Positions 1-5,800 of a DNA stretch of 14,510 nt are shown piece by piece. The stretch is from assembly GCA_003156795.1 (NCBI GenBank), contig PMHU01000131.1:39762-54271 (forward strand), given 5' to 3'. The notes below the pieces were generated by a model. That model saw only the letters and a list, made by a program, of their open reading frames with translations, had not been told where the DNA came from and did no database searches. The translations under genes and the position numbers were made by a program. How positions within the stretch are numbered: position 1 is the stretch's first letter; the number at the start of each line of letters is the position of its first letter. The stretch comes from Acidimicrobiaceae bacterium (lineage in GTDB: Bacteria > Actinomycetota > Acidimicrobiia > Acidimicrobiales > Palsa-688).

Positions 1-387
1 CGGTTGGCCCGTATACAGCGCGGAGTCGGCCGGCGGGTTGTCTCCGGGCGCGAGCACCGAGAAGGTCCCGGTCTCCTGGCCCGAAGTGGTGTCGTCCCAC
101 GAGTAGCCAGAACCGGGGGCCAGGTTCCGGATGATGAGTGAGCCAAGAGAGTCGGCCGTACCGGGGTTGGCGGAGTTGGTAACGGGGGCACCGCTTTGCA
201 GCAAGGTGATCGCGTCGCCTGGCGCGGCCCCTGTCATCCACGCCTCGTCGATGGACCCGTTGCCCTGAAGCCCAGGTCCACCCGACGCGCCGGCAGTCGG
301 CGCCCCTGCGATGATCGCCGGGCCTAGTCCGATCAAGGCGACCACCAGGCCGATACCTACCGACGCACGTCCCCGATGCCTGTACAC
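1..387 (-). CDS. CocE/NonD-family hydrolase, N-terminal 129 residues (runs off window)
   Basis: The reading frame is open from a GTG start to the left edge, so only the N-terminus is present. The first residues are basic (MYRHRGRAS), followed by a hydrophobic stretch of about 17 residues and a small-residue region (AGAPTAGA), which reads as a Sec signal peptide; the protein is probably secreted. After it come GSIDEAWMTGAAPGD, ADSLGSLIIRNLAPGSGYSW and SVLAPGDNPPADSALYTGQP, a leader I recognise from actinobacterial CocE/NonD (X-Pro dipeptidyl-peptidase-like) alpha/beta hydrolases, where the catalytic domain starts just after this point. The catalytic Ser-Asp-His residues lie outside the window, so activity cannot be judged. 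A G-rich tract about 12 nt before the GTG could be the ribosome site. An in-frame GTG at 423-421 is an alternative start but lengthens the region before the signal peptide. Confidence 0.65.
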   Translation of the reverse strand, partial: MYRHRGRASVGIGLVVALIGLGPAIIAGAPTAGASGGPGLQGNGSIDEAWMTGAAPGDAITLLQSGAPVTNSANPGTADSLGSLIIRNLAPGSGYSWDDTTSGQETGTFSVLAPGDNPPADSALYTGQP

Positions 388-419
388 GGTATTCCGCTTC
401 CCCCCCCTCGACGCGCCCG

Positions 420-456
420 GCACCTAGTACCGGTGCTTCGTTCGTCTATGCACCTA
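420..456. repeat. Direct GCACCTA repeats and small inverted repeat upstream of the hydrolase gene
   Basis: GCACCTA occurs at 420-426 and again at 450-456, exactly 30 bp apart. The first copy also forms an inverted repeat, GCACC (420-424) with GGTGC (432-436). The sites lie 33-69 bp upstream of the hydrolase GTG, where a promoter or operator is expected. Short repeats of this length can arise by chance in GC-rich DNA. Confidence 0.3.
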
Positions 457-545
457 CATCGTGCCACACCGGGGCGGATGGCACACTGGAGTGGTCGACC
501 AGGGCTCGCCTCCTGAAGCCGACAACCATGACGAGCTGAGGGCGC

Positions 546-2180
546 CTATCGGATTCCGCCCGGGCGGACTTCCGACTCAGAGGTGGCAGCTCCGAGCACG
601 GTCTGGTCGGGCGAGCTCTCGTCCCCCTCCCCGTCGAGGGCGCGCTCGCCCTCTTGCCTTTGCTTCTCGCGGGCGGCGAAGTACCGGTTGAAGGCAACGG
701 ACAGCGCGCCGAATACGACGAACAGCACGATGGTGGTGACGAACGGGGCGTCGCCCAGCCGGCTCGAGCGGGCCGGAGGCAGGAGCATTACCTGGATCAG
801 CAAGAACATGGCGACGGCGAAGATCGCCGCCCACACACCTTTGTGCCAGCGAAAAAGAACGCTTCCGGGCAGGAACTGGAGGGGGAACAACGAGATGACG
901 GAACCGACGATGCCCGATACGAACAAGCCCCCGAAGAAGGTGTCGGCGATCAAGATCAGTGGGTCCGGATGAGAGTGGGCCGCCATGTGGCTGACCGGGG
1001 TCCAAATGGCCCACGAGATCGCCGCCACCACCAGGACCAGCAGCGACGTGAGGGCGATGTCCTTTCCTTGTTCACGAGCGCCGATCTCAGTGGTGAAGGC
1101 CACTCCCGCGATCACCCCGTACAGATAACCCGGCTCGAAGTTCGTCATGCGGGAGATCAGCATGCAGACAAAAGCCAGTACCAGTCCGGCCGGATGCGCG
1201 TGCAGCCTCCATTCCGTGCTGAGATCCTGGTGCCGCCGGTACAGGTAGGTGGCCCGGGCACTGATGGTCATGCTGGCCACAAAGGCCAGGATGACGGCGA
1301 TGAACGTTTCGAGGCTCTTCACGGTGACTCCGAAGCTCGGGTCGTTCAGGCCGCCGATGATGGATCCGACCAGCATTACTGTCACAAAAGGCGCTTTGGT
1401 GCCCTCGCGGGCGGCCTGCCTCTTCACGTAGCGGCGGAGCCGCACCAGTAATGGCAGCCGGGCCGCGACCATCCCCCTGATCTCGCCATAGTTCTCGTCC
1501 AGCGTCTTGTTGAACAGCTGAGCCGGGAAGGTGATCAGCATCATGGCGACGAGCGTCAAAGTGGCATTGACGAGCGTCCTCCCCGTGAGGGGAAATGCCT
1601 TATCGAAGGGAACCAGCGCGGCCGCGATGGTGGACCTGTGCCCGCTCGACAACGACGTACCCTTGGTGGGCAATTTCGAAGGCGTCCCAGGCGCGGAGGA
1701 GACCAGAGTCGCGGTCCACGTCCCCGCCTGGCTTCGGTTGCTCACCCACGATCCCGACATGGTGGATCCGCCAGCCGCGAGAGTCCCCGTAAACGTCGCG
1801 ACGTATCCGGGAGCAAATTGGTTGTAGGTCGTGACGATGGTGACGTGGTCACCCTTCAGGGTGGCCTTGATCGATGCGAACACCCCGCCGCCCGGAATTT
1901 CGCCTGATCCGCCGGAGCCCGAGATCAGCCAGTCCTGCTCCGAAGCGCCGCCCGCTCCGCAGCATTGCCAATGTCCCGTAAGGTCTGCGGCGCCGGCGCC
2001 GTGCGCGTCGACGCCCGCCATCATGATCAGCGCGCCCGACAAGGCGATCAGCACGGCGAAGCCGGCCGAAAGGGCTCTCCCCCGGCGCTTGGCCGTGGCG
2101 GCCGCCGCCTTCTCCGCCCACCGCCGCCGACTGGTAGGCCAGAATCGCCACTTCCGCCCGTCGACGCCGTCCTCCACCAT
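546..2180 (-). CDS. Polytopic membrane protein with exported N-terminal domain (FGLLP-motif-like family)
   Basis: This is a 544-residue membrane protein of unknown function. A basic, Ala-rich head (residues 1-36) precedes a first hydrophobic segment (about 37-56). Residues 66-160 form a Gly/Ser/Thr-rich, probably beta-stranded exported domain beginning LTGHWQCCGAGG. About nine further hydrophobic segments follow from residue 202 to about 496, and the tail is acidic. The order and sequences (MMLITFPAQLFN, NFEPGYLYGV, VSGIVGSVISLFPLQFLPG, FVTTIVLFVVFGALSV) resemble proteins annotated as 'FGLLP motif-containing membrane protein', but the motif is altered here to SLFPLQF. I chose this ATG because GGGAGGGGGGAG lies 1-12 nt upstream and a TTGACA promoter candidate lies at 2230-2258. 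The open frame continues upstream to an ATG at 2342, but that would put the promoter inside the gene. No enzyme motif is visible. Confidence 0.8.
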   Translation of the reverse strand: MVEDGVDGRKWRFWPTSRRRWAEKAAAATAKRRGRALSAGFAVLIALSGALIMMAGVDAHGAGAADLTGHWQCCGAGGASEQDWLISGSGGSGEIPGGGVFASIKATLKGDHVTIVTTYNQFAPGYVATFTGTLAAGGSTMSGSWVSNRSQAGTWTATLVSSAPGTPSKLPTKGTSLSSGHRSTIAAALVPFDKAFPLTGRTLVNATLTLVAMMLITFPAQLFNKTLDENYGEIRGMVAARLPLLVRLRRYVKRQAAREGTKAPFVTVMLVGSIIGGLNDPSFGVTVKSLETFIAVILAFVASMTISARATYLYRRHQDLSTEWRLHAHPAGLVLAFVCMLISRMTNFEPGYLYGVIAGVAFTTEIGAREQGKDIALTSLLVLVVAAISWAIWTPVSHMAAHSHPDPLILIADTFFGGLFVSGIVGSVISLFPLQFLPGSVLFRWHKGVWAAIFAVAMFLLIQVMLLPPARSSRLGDAPFVTTIVLFVVFGALSVAFNRYFAAREKQRQEGERALDGEGDESSPDQTVLGAATSESEVRPGGIR

Positions 2181-2229
2181 GCTCCCCCCTCCCGCAAACC
2201 CGGCTGGTTGCGGCTTGCAAGTTCTCGAC

Positions 2230-2258
2230 AGGTCATCACCCCTTCGAAGCGCTGTCAA
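2230..2258 (-). promoter_or_regulatory. Candidate sigma70-type promoter for the membrane protein gene
   Basis: On the minus strand a perfect TTGACA (2258-2253) is followed after exactly 17 nt by TGACCT (2235-2230), a weak -10 that keeps the first and last T. It lies about 50-80 nt upstream of the chosen ATG at 2180. The -35 and spacing are good and the -10 is poor, so this is a candidate only. Confidence 0.35.
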
Positions 2259-2455
2259 GACGGTTCGGTGGCGGCGCCAGGACGCGGTGTTCTGTTTGAT
2301 CGTCCTTCCCTCCAACCCGGTTCGGCCTATTCTGAGCCGCATGACGATCGGTACCGGGGTGGGTCCACTTCGCCACGCCGCCCCGCGTCGCCGCCATGCC
2401 GCAGCCGTGGCCGTGGCGTGACGGGCCGGTACCCGGGCGAGCTCCTGACCGATTC

Positions 2456-3298
2456 ATGAGTTCGCCCCTGTTCTCGGTCATCATCCCTACCTACAGTCGG
2501 GCCCGGTTCCTTGCCGAAGCAGTCGAGTCGGTTTTGGCGCAGACGGTCGAAGACTTCGAGTGCCTCGTGATCGACGACGCCAGCCCGGAGCCGGTCGCGT
2601 CCCCGTCGGGAGACCCGCGGGTGCGCGTCGTCAGACGCGATGTCAATGGTGGGCCGTCGGCGGCCCGCAACACCGGTCTGGCCGAAGCCACCGGCCGCCA
2701 CGTCGCCTTCCTAGACGACGACGACCTGTACCTGCCCGACCGTCTGGCGCTGGCGCTAGAAGGGCTGGCCCGGGCGCCCGTAGCCGTCTGCTGGACGGCC
2801 TACTTAGGAGAAAAGAGTCCGCGACCGGGACGCCGGCTCGACGGCAACGTGGCCGACACCATCCTCGATTTCTCCGTACCGGCAGTCGGGGCGACCGCCG
2901 TCGATAGGGACAAGTCCCTACCTTTCGATGAAACCCTGGACTTCCTGGAGGACGTGGAATGGTGGCTCCACCTGGCCCAGAACCGCACCGTCGCGACCGT
3001 GCCGCGGGTGGGCCACCTGTACCGCCGACACGATGGCGTCCGACATCGGTGGGTCAGCGCAACGCGTCCGACCGCCAACATCGAGTACCTGACCAGAAAC
3101 GCCGACTACTTCGCCGGTCACCACAAAGCGGCCGCGTTCCGCTGGAAGAGGTGTGGCCTGCTCGCACTCGGTGCCGGCGAAGGAGGCCTGGCCCGCCAGG
3201 CATTCTGGCGCTCGTTGCGGGCGCGGCCCAGCCCGAGCACGGCGTGGCACCTGGCTAGATCGTTGCTGCCGCTCGAAAAGCGGCCGCTACAGAGCTGA
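2456..3298 (+). CDS. Glycosyltransferase family 2 (GT-A fold)
   Basis: This 280-residue protein would transfer a sugar from a nucleotide-sugar donor to an acceptor, probably a cell-surface glycan; donor and acceptor are unknown. The N-terminus has the family start FSVIIPTYSRARFL (6-19), then VIDDASPEP (38-46), GGPSAARNTGLAEA (65-78) and the metal/donor-binding LDDDD (86-90). FLEDVEWWLHL (163-173) holds the acidic residues at the expected catalytic-base position. No transmembrane segment is obvious, so it is likely cytosolic. The ATG at 2456 places the FSVIIPTY strand at the very N-terminus, as usual for the family; an in-frame ATG at 2396 would add 20 atypical Pro/Arg-rich residues. No strong ribosome site is seen. 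Its 3' end overlaps the convergent methyltransferase gene by 12 bp. Confidence 0.88.
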   Translation: MSSPLFSVIIPTYSRARFLAEAVESVLAQTVEDFECLVIDDASPEPVASPSGDPRVRVVRRDVNGGPSAARNTGLAEATGRHVAFLDDDDLYLPDRLALALEGLARAPVAVCWTAYLGEKSPRPGRRLDGNVADTILDFSVPAVGATAVDRDKSLPFDETLDFLEDVEWWLHLAQNRTVATVPRVGHLYRRHDGVRHRWVSATRPTANIEYLTRNADYFAGHHKAAAFRWKRCGLLALGAGEGGLARQAFWRSLRARPSPSTAWHLARSLLPLEKRPLQS

Positions 3299-3928
3299 AG
3301 CGATGGCGGTGAACACGTAGCCCTCCGGTGATTGCGCGCTCTCGGAACGAAACAGCCTCCGCACGAGCGGACTGAGCAGTCGTGGCCAGGTCGCTTCGCC
3401 ACACAGCAGAGTCCACGCGACGGTGACCCGGTTGCCGTGGGGCATGATGACGACGTCCCGAAACCCTGCCTCCGCGAACAGGTTCTGGAGAGTGGAGGCC
3501 GTGTATCTCCAGTAGTCCTGTGGGTCTCCGTGGATAGCGAACAGGAATGGAACCGAGCCGCATAGCAACCCACCCGGACGCAGAACCCGGCGCGCTTCCG
3601 CGAGGGCGCTCTCGGGGCGCGGGAGGTGTTCTAGTACTTCGCACATGACGACGCCGTCCACCGAATCGCGCCGGACCGGGAGGGTCATGGCGTCGCCCAC
3701 CAACTGGGGCTCTATGTGCGGAAAGGCGTCGATGCGATATCGGGCCGCCGCCGCGGGCCACGCCGCGTCGAGAGGAGCCTCGCGGCCGCCGCCAATGTCC
3801 AGCACGACACCTGCCAACTGCTGGATGATCGGTGTGAGGTCGCGGGTCAACCGGACCCGGTGGTTGGACCGGAGCCAGGACTTGCGCATCCGGGTGACAA
3901 GAGACTTCTTGAAGTTGGGACCGCCCAT
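3287..3928 (-). CDS. Class I SAM-dependent methyltransferase (Methyltransf_11 type)
   Basis: This protein of about 213 residues would move a methyl group from S-adenosylmethionine to an unknown acceptor; the neighbouring glycosyltransferase suggests a sugar or lipid-linked glycan. Numbering from this ATG, the SAM-binding motif I is VVLDIGGGRE (41-50), motif II region is VGDAMTLPVRRDSVDGVVM (77-95), then CEVLEHLPRPESALAEA (96-112) and RRVLRPGGLL (113-122), the standard order for this fold. PQDYWRYT (136-143) recurs in similar form in the partial methyltransferase at the right edge. The frame opens further upstream (ATG at 3958), but AGGAGG at 3948-3943 lies inside that extension, so translation probably begins at this ATG (14-nt spacing) or at a TTG at 3937 (5-nt spacing). 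The last 12 bp overlap the end of the convergent glycosyltransferase gene. Confidence 0.85.
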   Translation of the reverse strand: MGGPNFKKSLVTRMRKSWLRSNHRVRLTRDLTPIIQQLAGVVLDIGGGREAPLDAAWPAAAARYRIDAFPHIEPQLVGDAMTLPVRRDSVDGVVMCEVLEHLPRPESALAEARRVLRPGGLLCGSVPFLFAIHGDPQDYWRYTASTLQNLFAEAGFRDVVIMPHGNRVTVAWTLLCGEATWPRLLSPLVRRLFRSESAQSPEGYVFTAIASAL

Positions 3929-3942
3929 GAGCGCCAAAGTTA

Positions 3943-3948
3943 CCTCCT
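3943..3948 (-). promoter_or_regulatory. Strong Shine-Dalgarno site deciding the methyltransferase start
   Basis: A perfect AGGAGG on the minus strand lies 14 nt before the ATG at 3928 and 5 nt before an in-frame TTG at 3937. It lies downstream of the first possible ATG (3958), arguing against that longer form. Confidence 0.6.
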
Positions 3949-4007
3949 GTGGCCCCATGCTCTAATCATCATGAAACATCACGTCGTTCACCACGGCCCC
4001 GTCTATA

Positions 4008-4024
4008 GCCCGGTCGAACCGGGC
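4008..4024. promoter_or_regulatory. Perfect 17-bp palindrome, candidate operator of the crotonase operon
   Basis: GCCCGGT-CGA-ACCGGGC is a perfect 7+3+7 inverted repeat in the short gap between the divergent methyltransferase gene and the crotonase operon. If transcription starts at the crotonase ATG, as the TAGGGT at 4032-4037 suggests, the palindrome covers about -37 to -21, the -35 and spacer region, where a dimeric repressor such as a TetR- or GntR-type regulator could block RNA polymerase. No such regulator gene lies in the window. It is too close to the start and lacks a T tract, so it is not an intrinsic terminator. Confidence 0.5.
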
Positions 4025-4031
4025 CCAACTG

Positions 4032-4037
4032 TAGGGT
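4032..4037 (+). promoter_or_regulatory. Candidate -10 box (TAGGGT) for a leaderless crotonase mRNA
   Basis: TAGGGT fits the actinobacterial TANNNT -10 pattern and ends 7 nt before the ATG at 4045, the spacing typical of promoters whose transcript begins at the start codon. No TTGACA-like -35 is seen at 17-18 nt. The same bases include AGGG, which could alternatively act as a weak ribosome site at this distance. Confidence 0.4.
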
Positions 4038-4044
4038 GGCCGCC

Positions 4045-4902
4045 ATGGAGCAGCGGACACTCGAAGCGGTCATTTACGAGCGCGATCCGCCGATCGCGAG
4101 GATCATCCTCAATCGCCCGGACAAGGCCAACACCAAGGACTCGGTCCTCGTACGCGAAGTCGACTCGTGCCTTCGCGAAGCCGACCGCGACGCTGCCATA
4201 AAGGTCGTGATCCTCAAAGCCAACGGCCAGGGCTTCTGCGGGGGGCACGTGGCCCGTTGGGGGCCCGAGGAGAACCCCTACCCGGAGTTCGGCACCACAT
4301 TCGAGGAGTTGTACAAAGGCACGGCCGACCTGTTTCTGTGGCCGACTCTGTACTTGTGGGAATTCCCCAAGCCGACGATCTCGCAGATTCACGGCTACTG
4401 CATCGGAGGGGGAATCTACCTGGGCCTGTTGACCGACTTCTGCGTGGCGTCCGCGGACGCCTACTTCCAAATGCCACTCGCTCAGAGCCTCGGTGAGCCG
4501 GGAGGCCACACCATGATCGAGCCGTGGCTACTGATGAACTGGCATCGCACCATGGACTGGCTCCTGCTGGCCCCGACGCTCAGCGCTGAGCAGGCGCTCG
4601 AATGGGGCCTCCTCAACAAGGTCGTACCCCGCGATGACCTCGAGGACACCGTCGAGGAAATGGCGCGCACCATCGCCCAGATACCGCTCACCACGCTCCT
4701 GGCTGTGAAGAGCAACGTCAAGCGGGCGTGGGAGCTGATGGGGATGCGGGTGCACCTGCAGGTAAGTCACATCCTCACCAACCTGGTCGGGGCCGCATCG
4801 GACGTGCAAGCCCGACGGACCGAGCTGATGGAGTCCGGCCTCAAGCCGCGGGATTTCGTGGCCCGAGGCGACCCTGACACGGACGTCAGCCAGGCTGAGT
4901 AG
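4045..4902 (+). CDS. Crotonase-superfamily protein, paralogue 1, without the classical catalytic glutamates
   Basis: This 285-residue protein has the enoyl-CoA hydratase/isomerase fold: IARIILNRPDKANT (17-30), VVILKANGQGFCGGH (54-68) carrying the first oxyanion-hole segment, and ISQIHGYCIGGG (112-123) carrying the second. It should bind an acyl-CoA thioester in the cytosol. Compared with rat mitochondrial enoyl-CoA hydratase, the position of Glu144 is Tyr125 (GGGIYLG) and that of Glu164 is Leu145 (FQMPL), so simple hydratase chemistry is unlikely. A segment of about 45 residues between the two oxyanion-hole segments (68-112) contains GTADLFLWPTLYLWEFPKP. Glu159 in IEPW is shared with the next gene. 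The ATG is preferred over a GTG at 4036 because a TANNNT box or AGGG lies just before it. It is the first gene of the operon. The reaction and substrate are unknown. Confidence 0.88.
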   Translation: MEQRTLEAVIYERDPPIARIILNRPDKANTKDSVLVREVDSCLREADRDAAIKVVILKANGQGFCGGHVARWGPEENPYPEFGTTFEELYKGTADLFLWPTLYLWEFPKPTISQIHGYCIGGGIYLGLLTDFCVASADAYFQMPLAQSLGEPGGHTMIEPWLLMNWHRTMDWLLLAPTLSAEQALEWGLLNKVVPRDDLEDTVEEMARTIAQIPLTTLLAVKSNVKRAWELMGMRVHLQVSHILTNLVGAASDVQARRTELMESGLKPRDFVARGDPDTDVSQAE

Positions 4903-4932
4903 TGTCGAGCCGCCGATGATCAGGGAGGGGAA

Positions 4933-5790
4933 ATGGACCTAAGGGAGACGCGCGAGCGCATCATCTACGAGAAGGAAGGCGCCATCGCGCGCGTCACCCT
5001 CAACTGGCCAGAAAAGGCGAACGCCCAGGACCAGAAGATGGCCGAGGAGATCGACGCCGCTCTCCTGGACGCCGACCGCGACTACGACGTCAAGGTCCTC
5101 GTACTCAAGGCCAACGGCAAGGGCTTCTGTTCCGGCCACGCCATCGGCAACAATTCCCGCGACTACCCCACGTTCGCAGAGGCGATCTCTCACACGGGCA
5201 CGCCGTGGAAGGGTCAGACGGATCTGTTCGTCAAGCCGGTGCTCAACCTGTGGGAGTTCTCCAAGCCGACCATCGCCCAGGTCCACGGGTACTGCGTTGG
5301 AGGTGGCACCCATTACGGGTTGATCACCGACATCGTGATCGCGGCTGACGACGCCTACTTCCAGTACCCGCCTCTTCAAGGCTTCGGCATGCCGTCGGGT
5401 GAGTGTTCGATCGAGCCATGGGTATTTATGAACTGGCGGCGCGCCGCCTATTACCTGTACTTGGCCGAGGTGATCGACGCCCAGAAAGCGCTCGCCATAG
5501 GCCTCGTCAACGAAGTCGTCCCACGCGACGAGCTCGACGAACGGGTCGAGACCATCGCCCGCCACATCGCTCAGGCACCGCTGACGACGCTCATGGCCAC
5601 AAAGGCCAACCTCAAGCGGGCCTGGGAGCTGATGGGCATGCGCGTCCACTGGCAGAGCTCCAACGACCTCGTGGCTTTGGCGTCCATGAGCTCCGACGTC
5701 CAAGCGCTGATCCGTCAAGTCCTGGAAGGTAATATCAAGCCGGCCGAAATGGCGCGCCGGCAGGCCTCGGCCGCTGACACTGCGGACTGA
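4933..5790 (+). CDS. Crotonase-superfamily protein, paralogue 2, without the classical catalytic glutamates
   Basis: This is a tandem paralogue of the preceding gene, also 285 residues and colinear with it throughout. In the best-conserved stretch (216-243 here), 22 of 28 residues are identical. The oxyanion-hole segments are VLVLKANGKGFCSGH (55-69) and IAQVHGYCVGGG (114-125). The position of hydratase Glu144 is His127 (GGGTHYG) and that of Glu164 is Pro147 (FQYPP). Glu161 in IEPW is conserved with Glu159 of paralogue 1, as is MNW just after it. The different residues at the active-site position (His here, Tyr in paralogue 1) suggest divided roles, for example in a mixed trimer or hexamer. 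GGGAGGGG lies immediately before the ATG as a strong ribosome site. The gap to the upstream gene is 30 bp and to the downstream ligase 10 bp, indicating one transcript. Confidence 0.88.
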   Translation: MDLRETRERIIYEKEGAIARVTLNWPEKANAQDQKMAEEIDAALLDADRDYDVKVLVLKANGKGFCSGHAIGNNSRDYPTFAEAISHTGTPWKGQTDLFVKPVLNLWEFSKPTIAQVHGYCVGGGTHYGLITDIVIAADDAYFQYPPLQGFGMPSGECSIEPWVFMNWRRAAYYLYLAEVIDAQKALAIGLVNEVVPRDELDERVETIARHIAQAPLTTLMATKANLKRAWELMGMRVHWQSSNDLVALASMSSDVQALIRQVLEGNIKPAEMARRQASAADTAD

Positions 5791-5800
5791 TAGGGTCACG

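Noticed and set aside
654..1451. Plus-strand open frame (265 codons) opposite the polytopic membrane protein
   Set aside because: The product is strongly charged and Gly/His/Asp-rich without domains; the minus strand shows coherent transmembrane helices and a ribosome site.
2428..2445. Cluster resembling vector cloning sites (GGTACC, CCCGGG, GAGCTC)
   Set aside because: The order and spacing do not match a known polylinker, and the surrounding DNA is continuous with native coding sequence; GC-rich palindromes are common here.
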